Source: an uncultured Verrucomicrobiota bacterium
GTDB taxonomy: Bacteria; Verrucomicrobiota; Kiritimatiellia; RFP12; UBA1067
Direction of reading: 5' to 3'
Assembly (NCBI GenBank): GCA_937901395.1
Contig: CALCDB010000131.1
Location: forward strand, 1 to 15,597
Length of the DNA: 15,597 nucleotides
How positions within the stretch are numbered: position 1 is the stretch's first letter; each line of letters starts with the position of its first letter. The notes beneath the pieces are model-generated. The model searched no databases, had not been told where the DNA came from, and saw only the letters and a program-made list of their open reading frames with translations. The translations under genes and the position numbers were made by a program. Positions 6,836-14,115 of this stretch are shown in pieces.

Positions 6836-7786
6836 TTATTTCGCTCCAAAAGGTTTGGGTTGCGTCCAACGATTGATAAGCGGACAAATCGCATTCATAA
6901 TAAGAATTGCAAAACTACAACCTTCGGGATACGACGCGTTAAACTGCCGTATCAACATACAAATAAAACCGCAGCCCGCTCCAAAAATCAACTTTCCCAA
7001 GGCCGTCGTAGGCGACGTTGCATAATCAGTAGCCATAAAGAACGCGCCAATCAGCACACCACCAGTCAAAAGTTCAATATGTATAGGCGCCCGCCCCGCT
7101 ATCAATGCATACACCGCCACTGTCGCCAAAAACGCGATCGGAATATGCCAAGTAATCACCTTGCGCAACAATAAATATATCGCGCCGATTATTAGCGCGA
7201 TGGCCGAAACCTCGCCAATACATCCAGGCATTTCGCCTACTAACAACTGAAATGTTGATAAATCAATTGCCTCTGACGATTTGATCGCCGCCAATGGCGT
7301 AGCCGTAGTCATCGCATCTGGCGTTTTCCACCACAACGGCTTCAACCAAGTAGTCATCGGCCCCGTAAAGGAAATCAGCATAAACGCACGCGCCGCCAAA
7401 GCAGGATTAAACGGATTCATTCCCAGGCCACCAAAGGCCTGCTTCGCGATGCCAATCGCGAAGACCGAACCGATTACCGCCATCCAAAGAGGAATGCCCG
7501 CAGGTAAATTCAACGCCAACAATAGGCCGGTCACTATAGCGGAAAGATCTCCGATCGTATTCTCCCTGCGCATCGCCAAACGACAAATCGCCTCAGTGAC
7601 AATACAAGTCGATACGCAAGTCGCTATTACCCAAATCGCAGGCCTTCCAAAGAAATAAATGCCAACAAGCGCAGTAGGCGTCAATGCGATGATCACATCC
7701 AACATAATGCGCCGCACCGATGAATTGGCATGCGTATGCGGCGATGAACTTAATATAAAATGCGTGGTAGAATCTTTCGGCTTCAT
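6836..7786 (-). CDS. rnfD: Rnf complex membrane subunit RnfD
   Basis: RnfD is the large integral membrane flavin subunit of Rnf, related to NqrB, carrying a covalently bound FMN and taking part in ion translocation. The 316-residue protein is rich in hydrophobic segments and contains family stretches such as RRIMLDVIIALTP (25-37), GLGMNPFNPALAARAF (120-135) and GVLIGAFFMATDYATSPTT (243-261). The expected FMN-attachment region reads DAMTTATPLA (157-166), where T163 is the likely flavinylated residue; the more common S-G-A-T form is replaced here by T-T-A-T. The ATG follows the AAGGGGG Shine-Dalgarno 11 nt after rnfC. The stop codon is one base before the rnfG ATG. Assignment is firm; the flavinylated residue is inferred from position. 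Confidence 0.96.
   Translation of the reverse strand: MKPKDSTTHFILSSSPHTHANSSVRRIMLDVIIALTPTALVGIYFFGRPAIWVIATCVSTCIVTEAICRLAMRRENTIGDLSAIVTGLLLALNLPAGIPLWMAVIGSVFAIGIAKQAFGGLGMNPFNPALAARAFMLISFTGPMTTWLKPLWWKTPDAMTTATPLAAIKSSEAIDLSTFQLLVGEMPGCIGEVSAIALIIGAIYLLLRKVITWHIPIAFLATVAVYALIAGRAPIHIELLTGGVLIGAFFMATDYATSPTTALGKLIFGAGCGFICMLIRQFNASYPEGCSFAILIMNAICPLINRWTQPKPFGAK
6842..6847 (-). promoter_or_regulatory. Likely ribosome binding site deciding the rnfG start
   Basis: GGAGCG on the minus strand lies at the very end of rnfD, with the GGAG core nine bases before the ATG at 6834. It favours that start over the longer in-frame start at 6894, which would place 20 extra polar residues ahead of the membrane anchor. 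Confidence 0.55.
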
Positions 7787-7792
7787 TTGTTA

Positions 7793-7799
7793 CCCCCTT
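7793..7799 (-). promoter_or_regulatory. Ribosome binding site of rnfD overlapping the rnfC stop
   Basis: The minus strand reads AAGGGGG immediately before the rnfD ATG region. It shares two bases with the TAA of rnfC and sits six bases ahead of the ATG at 7786. This implies coupled translation of rnfC and rnfD. Confidence 0.6.
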
Positions 7800-9165
7800 A
7801 TTTATTCTGCGCCATTGCCGCTTTTGCCTTTTCAGCCGCTATGCGAGCACGAATCGAATTCTTCGCTCGCCTGCAGAGTTGAGTAATAGTTCGATAAGCT
7901 GGGCACCCAAAACTGCAAGCCCCGCATTCAATACAAGTCATCACATGGGCGAGTTCGGCAGATTTAATGTCATCCGCTTCTACCGCCTTCGATATCTCCG
8001 CTGGATTAAGGTTCATGGGACATGCCCGCACACAACGCCCGCAATTTATACATGCCATTGATCCATATTGGAAAACGCGCGCTCTCGACAACAATAACAA
8101 ACCAGAAGTCGTTTTCGTCGTTGCAATATCAAGATTGGGGACTGCAAAGCCCATCATGGTTCCACCGCTCAACACTTTCGCAGGATCATGCTTTACTCCA
8201 CCACAATATGCTACAAGATCTGCATATTTAGTACCAATGGGCGCCTCAATGTTCTTTGGTTCGGCGATCGAATCGCCTGACACCGTGGTTACTCGCGAAA
8301 TTAAGACCTTACCGCATTCAACCGCATCGGCAATAGCCGCTACGGTTCCCACGTTTTCAACCACGCAACCAACATCTATCGGCAACGCTGGAGGCTCCGG
8401 AACAATTCGCCCGATCGTAGCGTAAATCTGATGTTTTTCACTTCCCTGTGGATACAGAACCGGCAAAACAACAATCTCGACATTACCAGAGATATCTGCA
8501 AATGCTTTCTCCATTGCCGCAATCGCTTCAGGCTTGTTCGCCTCAATGGCAATGCGAACCGCACACTCGCCAAGAATCTTACGCATAATTTCAACACCAA
8601 CGCGAATACGCCCCGCTCGCTCCATCATCAATCTACAATCCGCCGTAAGATATGGTTCACATTCTGCTCCGTTGAGAATCAAGTATTCACAACGTTTGTT
8701 CGGCGGCGGATTGAGCTTGACGGCCGTCGGAAATCCCGCGCCTCCCATACCACAAATCCCCGCGTCATTGATGCGAGCCAACAAATCCTCCCTGCTGGCC
8801 GTCTTCCAATCCATCGGCTCCAGCATCTTTTCTTCGCCGTCATCCTTATTCGTTGAAATAATAACCGCAAGCGCCTTCCCGCCAGATGCAATCTGCCGCG
8901 TCTCAATCGACTTCACCACGCCACTCGCCGGAGCATGAACTGAAACGGAAATGAAGCCATTCTTCTCGCCAATTACTTGACCCTTGACCACCTTATCTCC
9001 AACATTAACTATACATTTCGCGGGCGCTCCAAGGTGCTGCGCCATTGACACTACCAATTCGTCGGGCAATGGCAATTGCTCTATTGCACGATCGCGCGAA
9101 AGCTCCTTATTATAATCAGGATGCACGCCCCCCTTAAATTTAAAAGCACTCTTTACCGTTCTCAT
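7798..9165 (-). CDS. rnfC: Rnf complex NADH-binding/Fe-S subunit RnfC
   Basis: RnfC is the cytoplasmic NAD(H)/FMN-binding subunit of Rnf. The 455-residue product starts with the RnfC N-terminal FKGGVHP motif (10-16) and a barrel-sandwich region (VHAPASGVV, 76-84). It continues with the nucleotide/FMN site GMGGAGFPTAVK (139-150) and the NGAECEPYLTAD segment (165-176). It ends with two 4Fe-4S clusters, C372-C375-C378-C382 and C411-C414-C417-C421. A longer in-frame start at 9213 exists. I prefer the ATG at 9165 because it forms an ATGA overlap with the rnfB stop, is preceded by GGGAG, and places the conserved FKGGVHP near the N-terminus. The C-terminal tail is short, without the long Ala/Lys-rich extension of gammaproteobacterial RsxC. 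Confidence 0.97.
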   Translation of the reverse strand: MRTVKSAFKFKGGVHPDYNKELSRDRAIEQLPLPDELVVSMAQHLGAPAKCIVNVGDKVVKGQVIGEKNGFISVSVHAPASGVVKSIETRQIASGGKALAVIISTNKDDGEEKMLEPMDWKTASREDLLARINDAGICGMGGAGFPTAVKLNPPPNKRCEYLILNGAECEPYLTADCRLMMERAGRIRVGVEIMRKILGECAVRIAIEANKPEAIAAMEKAFADISGNVEIVVLPVLYPQGSEKHQIYATIGRIVPEPPALPIDVGCVVENVGTVAAIADAVECGKVLISRVTTVSGDSIAEPKNIEAPIGTKYADLVAYCGGVKHDPAKVLSGGTMMGFAVPNLDIATTKTTSGLLLLSRARVFQYGSMACINCGRCVRACPMNLNPAEISKAVEADDIKSAELAHVMTCIECGACSFGCPAYRTITQLCRRAKNSIRARIAAEKAKAAMAQNK

Positions 9166-9971
9166 TTTGCAGTCTCCCGATGAGGATCTTCTATCATGCA
9201 TTTGGCTGGACATTTAGCGACAATTTGAGCATCCGTAGGAGGATTATCATAATTCACCTTGGCCAAAAAGCCCTGAAATATGAAATGGTTGGCTTCCTTG
9301 CCGCCAGAATTCTTCTCACATAAATGGCACCCCATGCAACCAACTCCGCAAACCTTACGAAGTTGCGGCCCTTTATCAGGATTCGCACAAAGCACGTGGA
9401 TGTTGGCCGAAAATGGGACTAATTCAATTATGTGTCGAGGGCAAATCTTTACGCACTTCCCGCATCCAATACAGAGCCGTTTGTCGACCTTGGCGAGTCC
9501 ATCAACCACCGAGATGGCATTATTCGGGCATATATTTGCGCATGCACCATAACCAAGACAACCATATGAGCACCCCTTATCGCCGCCTGCAGTTGACGCC
9601 GCTACATTACAATCGCAAATTCCATTATAATCCCCAATGCGTATTGTTTCAGATCGCGTGCCACAACACTTAACTATCGCAACTCGCTTTTCGGTAGCGA
9701 CTGCATCAACTCCAAGTATCTTCGCGATCCTTTCCACACAAGCTTTTCCCCCGGCGGCGCAAGCCCCGTTTGGAGCCGTGCCCGCTACTAAAGCCCGAGC
9801 ATAACCATCACAACCCGCAAATCCACATCCGCCACAATTAGCGCCAGGCAATTCCGCTGTTATCATACCGATACGAGGATCTTCTTGTACGCTTAAATAG
9901 CGATCGGCAATTGCCAATGCCACCGCTGAGAACAAACCAACGCCTGCTATCACCAAAATCGCTGTCACCAT
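9162..9971 (-). CDS. rnfB: Rnf complex ferredoxin-like subunit RnfB
   Basis: RnfB accepts electrons from ferredoxin at the membrane surface and passes them through Fe-S clusters. The 269-residue protein has one N-terminal membrane helix (3-22). It then carries the RnfB-type Fe-S motif C46-C49-C54-C71 (spacing 2, 4, 16). Further cysteines follow at 102/103, 119/121 and 134/138, then two ferredoxin-type 4Fe-4S sets, one including C144/C148 and one at C167-C170-C173-C177. Extra C-terminal cysteines lie at 195, 208, 212, 215, 218, 254 and 258. The length and cysteine-rich tail resemble the long clostridial/Bacteroides-type RnfB rather than the ~190-residue gammaproteobacterial RsxB. AAGGAG (9980-9985) lies eight bases upstream of the ATG. 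The stop overlaps rnfC as ATGA. Confidence 0.97.
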   Translation of the reverse strand: MVTAILVIAGVGLFSAVALAIADRYLSVQEDPRIGMITAELPGANCGGCGFAGCDGYARALVAGTAPNGACAAGGKACVERIAKILGVDAVATEKRVAIVKCCGTRSETIRIGDYNGICDCNVAASTAGGDKGCSYGCLGYGACANICPNNAISVVDGLAKVDKRLCIGCGKCVKICPRHIIELVPFSANIHVLCANPDKGPQLRKVCGVGCMGCHLCEKNSGGKEANHFIFQGFLAKVNYDNPPTDAQIVAKCPAKCMIEDPHRETAK

Positions 9972-9979
9972 GTTTTCGG

Positions 9980-9985
9980 CTCCTT
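9980..9985 (-). promoter_or_regulatory. Ribosome binding site of rnfB
   Basis: Perfect AAGGAG on the minus strand, eight bases before the rnfB ATG at 9971, in the 21-nt gap after rnfA. It is among the strongest Shine-Dalgarno sites in the window and fixes the rnfB start. Confidence 0.75.
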
Positions 9986-9992
9986 ATGACTT

Positions 9993-10580
9993 TTAATATG
10001 GAAGTTTAACTAGTCCAGAAAATCCCATAAATGACAATGACAATAAGCCCGCTGTAATCAGGGCTATCGCAATACCGCGAAAACACCGAGGAGGATTCGC
10101 GTGCGACAACTTCTCACGAATCCCAGAAAAAATCACCAAAGCGAAACCAAACCCTACCGCTGCGGAAAAAGCGAAAAATACGCTCTCGAAGAAAAATATA
10201 CTCTTGTCATAACATATTTCCGCCACGCCAAGAACCGCGCAATTCGTAGTAATCAGCGGTAGAAAAATTCCCAACGCCGCATGCAATGGAGGTAAAAAGC
10301 GTTTCATCGCTATATCAATAAACTGAACCAATGCGGCAATGACCAATATAAATGCCAACGTATGAATATAACCAAGTCCAAAAGGCCGCAACAACCAATG
10401 GTCTATACACCATGTAACTGCCGTCGCAACCGTCATCACGAAGACAACCGCCCCAGACATCCCCAAAGCCGTTTCAGTTTTCTTTGAAACGCCTAAAAAA
10501 GGACAGCACCCTAGAAAACGGCTGAGGACAAAATTGTCCACCAATACCGCACCCACCAAAATAATGAGATATGTACTCAT
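9993..10580 (-). CDS. rnfA: Rnf complex membrane subunit RnfA
   Basis: RnfA is one of two paralogous integral membrane subunits (with RnfE) that form the ion-translocating and membrane Fe-S core of Rnf. This 195-residue protein has six predicted hydrophobic segments and clear RnfA-specific stretches: NNFVLS-like DNFVLSRFLGCCPFLGVS (15-32), LAFILVIAALVQF, LPLITTNCAVLGVA (the conserved membrane Cys), FSAAVGFGFALV and the C-terminal ALITAGLLSLSFMGFSGLVKL. These match E. coli RsxA over the whole length, so this is RnfA and not RnfE. No strong Shine-Dalgarno is visible before the ATG. It opens the Rnf block, 18 nt after dapF and 21 nt before rnfB. No second RnfA-like gene (RnfE) occurs elsewhere in the window. 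Confidence 0.97.
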   Translation of the reverse strand: MSTYLIILVGAVLVDNFVLSRFLGCCPFLGVSKKTETALGMSGAVVFVMTVATAVTWCIDHWLLRPFGLGYIHTLAFILVIAALVQFIDIAMKRFLPPLHAALGIFLPLITTNCAVLGVAEICYDKSIFFFESVFFAFSAAVGFGFALVIFSGIREKLSHANPPRCFRGIAIALITAGLLSLSFMGFSGLVKLPY

Positions 10581-10598
10581 AGCATTGATATTATGGTT

Positions 10599-11396
10599 TT
10601 ATTTTGCAAAAATGTCAAGTGCTTCCACATTTATTTCTCCACGAAAGACACGCTTTACTGGTCCTAAAAGATAAATAGATTTGAACCTTCCATCAGTAAA
10701 ATCACCATCTACGATTAACTTATACCCCCCAACTGTCGTAACCGTAACTGGAAAACTCAATCCGTATTGCGAAACACCTACTACTGCCGCCGCCACCGAA
10801 CCGGTACCACACGCGCCAGTTTCCGCCTCTACCCCCCTTTCGTAAGTACGAATATCAAGCGAGTGCTGATCAACAAAATGCACAAAATCAACATTTGTGC
10901 CATTAGGCGCGAATTCCTCTGAATATCTTATCTTCCTTCCCTCTCCTACTACATCGACTGCGTCCAATTTATCCACTACGACAATACAATGAGGAACGCC
11001 GCTATTTACAAAATTTTTGCGTAAATCACATGGCAACGGCATCCTAATCTTGACTATATCCTTGCCCACGATTTCAGCGGCAATTTCGCCTGCCAGAGTT
11101 TCAAAGCGCATTTGATTATGCTTCGCAACTCCTATTTCACGCGCAAAGACAGCAACACACCGAGCGCCATTACCACAAAGCTCCGCCTCGCTCCCATCTG
11201 GATTGAAAAACACCATTCGAAAGTCAGCAACATCCGAATTAGTGACAACAATAACTCCTTCGCAGCCAATTCCATCAGGACGATTCGCTATCTCTACTAT
11301 CCAGCGACGATCCTCCAACGGCAATCGTCCATTACGATTATCAATCATAATGAAATCGTTACCAGCGCCATGCATTTTGACAAATTCAAGATTCAT
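10599..11396 (-). CDS. dapF: Diaminopimelate epimerase
   Basis: DapF interconverts LL- and meso-diaminopimelate, supplying lysine and the peptidoglycan cross-linking amino acid. The 265-residue product is typical in length. It shows the N-terminal FVKMHGAGNDF signature (5-15) and both catalytic cysteines: C74 in ELCGNGARC and C196 in ETGACGTGS. The two-domain pseudo-symmetric fold is implied by these two half-motifs. A start four codons upstream (11408) is possible in frame. I chose the ATG at 11396 because it forms a TGATG overlap with the protease stop and because homologues begin just ahead of the F-x-K-M-H-G motif. DapF being translationally coupled to a periplasmic protease that in other bacteria influences peptidoglycan hydrolysis may be meaningful, but this is inference. 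No cofactor is needed by this family. Confidence 0.97.
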   Translation of the reverse strand: MNLEFVKMHGAGNDFIMIDNRNGRLPLEDRRWIVEIANRPDGIGCEGVIVVTNSDVADFRMVFFNPDGSEAELCGNGARCVAVFAREIGVAKHNQMRFETLAGEIAAEIVGKDIVKIRMPLPCDLRKNFVNSGVPHCIVVVDKLDAVDVVGEGRKIRYSEEFAPNGTNVDFVHFVDQHSLDIRTYERGVEAETGACGTGSVAAAVVGVSQYGLSFPVTVTTVGGYKLIVDGDFTDGRFKSIYLLGPVKRVFRGEINVEALDIFAK

Positions 11397-13441
11397 CAAT
11401 ACCACCATCCCTTGACTTCCGGCAACGATTCACCATCCTTAAGCCGAATGATATCCATAAGCACACGATATGCCTCATCCAACACTACATCATCTTCCTT
11501 CGGATGCATACGCTTACGCCTGCGCTTCTTGTCGTTAGCTTCATCGTCATCGTTTTCATCATCCAATTCGCTCAACTCGCGATCATTTTTCATTTGCGCT
11601 TTCCGAGCTTCATATTCAAGCGATACTACCTGACGCTCTGAAAGTTCCTTCATTCCCTTGACATTGTTAATATGCTTTAGATATTCATCATTCTTGGATG
11701 TGCGCGCATTTGAAAGCTTATTAAGTTCCTTTACATACTTATGCATATCCCAAGAAAGCCGATAGTTCGCCGGCCTTATCTTACTAAATGGCAACGCGCC
11801 GTCAAGTTTATCCTCTCCTATATCCAACGAATCCAACAATGACGGCATATAGATATCGGCTACCACGCCTTCCATCTGTGTTGATCTGCCAGTAATGCGA
11901 TAAAAACGCGCGGTGGTAACCTTTATCGACCCAAACTTATCCGAACCTACCCCTAACACAGTTTGAACGGTACCTTTGCCATGCGTTCGCGAGTCTCCGA
12001 TTACAATCGCCCGTCCCGTATCCTGCAAATGCCCGGCTACAATCTCCGATGCTGAAGCGCTCGCTCGATCAGTTAATACCACCATTGGCTTTTTAAATGC
12101 GACTGGATTCCCTGGCGGTATCGGCAAGCTACCTACGGTTCTGACATCGCGAATCTGCACTACTGGTCCAGACTGCACAAATAATGCCGAAAGATTTACC
12201 GCTTCGCGAAGAGATCCGCCCCCGTCTCCACGCAAATCCAATACCAAACCATCTACCCCTTGCGCATTGAAATCTGCAATGTATTTTGCAACATCCATCG
12301 CACTACTGCGAAATCCTTCCTCGCCAAGCTGCTTGTCCATCGTGCCATAAAATTCCGGCAAATATACATATCCAAGCTTATGCTCAACGCCATCCAATGT
12401 AACTCGCTCAACATGTCCCGTAGCCGCTTGATCCTCCAACTTGATCTCATCGCGCACAAGCTCAATCAACTTCCGAGTCGCCCCGCTCGGGTCTGATCGC
12501 GGTATGATCTCTAACGTAACCTTAGTCCCCTTAGGACCTCGAATTTTTTTGATGGATTTCTTGCTCGACTGCCACATTATATCCTCCATCTCGCCATCGC
12601 CCTGTTTTACACCAACGATTTTATCCCCCTCTTTAATTCGTCCATCGACATCAATTGGTCCTCCTGGCATAATATCTTCAATCTTAAGCGCGCCGTCTTC
12701 AGTTGAAAGAACCGCCCCAACTCCACAAAGCGAAAGATTCATCTCCATATCAAAATCTTCCTTCGTGGTTGGAGTCATATAATCAGTATGCGGATCATAT
12801 GCCCGACATATTGCCGACATATAGTGCTGAAGCACCATTTCCTCGTCCGGCTCCGTAAGCACAATCAGGTATTGTCGATACTTCTTGACTATATTTTCCA
12901 CCGCATCCAGGCGATTTGTAGATTTATCAAGCTCATGCGCAATTTTCATTACTAATAATTCATTCTTAATTCGCTTCCGCCAAAGCTCTTCCGCCTCCGC
13001 TTTGGTCTCTGGCCAAGGCGCATCCTTACGCTTTACTTGATATGTCTCATTGCTAGTAAAATCCCAATTCGCGCTGACTAACAAATTCGTGGCGAAATCA
13101 ACTCGTTCGCGGAGTCGCTCCACGTAACGATTATAAACATCGTAGCCAAAATTCACATTCCCGTCTTTTATTTCATCGTCTATCGTTAGCTTATGCGTCG
13201 AGAACTCTTCAAGATCGCTCTTTAAGAACACGGAATGATCAAAGTCATAAATAGAAACCAAATTAGTCCACGCCTGCATAGAGATGGAATCGTCGAGCGG
13301 GTGCTGCAATACATGGCAATAGGTCAACATATCGCCAAGCCGTCTTCCAATTGATCCATAATAATTGCGCGGCTTGACATCGCTTGCATTTGTAGCAAGG
13401 CAACTAACGATCCCAACGACTATTAATAAACACTTTTTCAT
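11396..13441 (-). CDS. prc: Tail-specific/C-terminal processing protease, S41 family (Prc/CtpA type)
   Basis: This 681-residue protein is almost the length of E. coli Prc (682). Prc-type proteases act in the periplasm, degrading or trimming proteins from the C-terminus and helping to control peptidoglycan hydrolases. Order of parts: a hydrophobic N-terminal export signal (1-19), an N-terminal helical region, a PDZ domain (about 230-315, with the GVGAVL loop), and the S41 catalytic core. The Ser-Lys dyad aligns to S463 in SASASE and K489 in HGKG, by comparison with S430/K455 of E. coli Prc; one extra residue lies between them. A C-terminal helical region follows, interrupted by a charged tract at 626-650 that is acidic then strongly basic. 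Export is ambiguous: IVSC at 11-14 also fits a relaxed lipobox. The start overlaps the NERD stop (ATGA), and the end overlaps dapF (TGATG). Confidence 0.95.
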   Translation of the reverse strand: MKKCLLIVVGIVSCLATNASDVKPRNYYGSIGRRLGDMLTYCHVLQHPLDDSISMQAWTNLVSIYDFDHSVFLKSDLEEFSTHKLTIDDEIKDGNVNFGYDVYNRYVERLRERVDFATNLLVSANWDFTSNETYQVKRKDAPWPETKAEAEELWRKRIKNELLVMKIAHELDKSTNRLDAVENIVKKYRQYLIVLTEPDEEMVLQHYMSAICRAYDPHTDYMTPTTKEDFDMEMNLSLCGVGAVLSTEDGALKIEDIMPGGPIDVDGRIKEGDKIVGVKQGDGEMEDIMWQSSKKSIKKIRGPKGTKVTLEIIPRSDPSGATRKLIELVRDEIKLEDQAATGHVERVTLDGVEHKLGYVYLPEFYGTMDKQLGEEGFRSSAMDVAKYIADFNAQGVDGLVLDLRGDGGGSLREAVNLSALFVQSGPVVQIRDVRTVGSLPIPPGNPVAFKKPMVVLTDRASASASEIVAGHLQDTGRAIVIGDSRTHGKGTVQTVLGVGSDKFGSIKVTTARFYRITGRSTQMEGVVADIYMPSLLDSLDIGEDKLDGALPFSKIRPANYRLSWDMHKYVKELNKLSNARTSKNDEYLKHINNVKGMKELSERQVVSLEYEARKAQMKNDRELSELDDENDDDEANDKKRRRKRMHPKEDDVVLDEAYRVLMDIIRLKDGESLPEVKGWWY

Positions 13442-14115
13442 CTTTGATAATTCTCCATAATCCTAACTAATCTAACAAGTTCGGCAGGCGGAACTACAAT
13501 TCGATCGGAATTAAAACTTGAATGTAATTCGTTTGCGTTCATGATTACCGTGCCGTTTAATTCAGCGCGATGCGCTACGAAGGAATTTGATGCGAATGTC
13601 AATACTGGAGTTACTATTCCATCCCATCCTAATTTAGCGAGTGCATTTCTAACGATCATCGCTTCTCGATTGACTTGCAACAACGGTGATCGATCTGGTA
13701 GTTGTCCATCCAACAATATCGCCCCTTCTTCTAAAGTCACGCGTCCATTCCAAAATTTAGTCTCAATCGCGAACACTCCTACTGGACCAACCACAACATG
13801 ATCAATATGCTTCCTACCCACCGTGAAATCATTGAACACATGATATGCGTCAGGAAGCCCCTTTAATATCTCCGCAACCCTTTCCTCGCCTTTCGCGCCT
13901 TTGAAATAACTTTCCATGCGCTTTAGTCCGGCCATTAGACTCCATAGCAGATAAACAATCGCCACCACTAACATCGCAAGCCCATATATCGGTGCGATGA
14001 TCATCATCGCCACCGAAAAACCAGCGACGAACACCCCCAGAAACACTGGCCATAGTCCACAGACCGACCCCTTTACTCTGGCCCACTCTCCTGCCACTCC
14101 ATGTATCTCAGCCAT
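13438..14115 (-). CDS. Membrane-anchored NERD-domain (nuclease-related) protein
   Basis: This 225-residue protein has two hydrophobic segments (about residues 20-42 and 45-62) followed by a cytosolic NERD domain. NERD is a nuclease-related domain with a PD-(D/E)xK-like core. Visible NERD features are GEERVAE at 76-82, then IDHVVVGPVGVFAIETK at 104-120 with the candidate active-site residues D105, E118 and K120, and a QVNREA helix near 148-153. The full D...ExK set is present, so catalysis is possible, but substrate and role are unknown for most NERD proteins. The ATG start overlaps the end of dxs by 8 nt and is preceded by AAGGAG (14120-14125), four bases upstream of the ATG. The stop overlaps the protease start as ATGA. 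Nothing suggests it is a cargo or defence gene: it sits inside a tightly packed housekeeping operon. Domain call is confident; function is open. Confidence 0.88.
   Translation of the reverse strand: MAEIHGVAGEWARVKGSVCGLWPVFLGVFVAGFSVAMMIIAPIYGLAMLVVAIVYLLWSLMAGLKRMESYFKGAKGEERVAEILKGLPDAYHVFNDFTVGRKHIDHVVVGPVGVFAIETKFWNGRVTLEEGAILLDGQLPDRSPLLQVNREAMIVRNALAKLGWDGIVTPVLTFASNSFVAHRAELNGTVIMNANELHSSFNSDRIVVPPAELVRLVRIMENYQR

Noticed and set aside
6835..6894. A longer rnfG start at 6894.
   Set aside because: It would add 20 mostly polar residues before the membrane anchor and overlap rnfD by about 60 nt; the ATG at 6834 has a GGAG site and the usual tight spacing.
159..8938. Many long plus-strand open frames opposite the genes (for example 159-614, 1974-2465, 7281-7658, 7967-8425).
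   Set aside because: They lie antisense to clear conserved genes, show no family motifs and reflect codon bias of the real strand.
9166..9213. A longer rnfC start at 9213.
   Set aside because: It adds 16 residues unlike RnfC ahead of the conserved FKGGVHP region; the 9165 start has an ATGA overlap and a GGGAG site.
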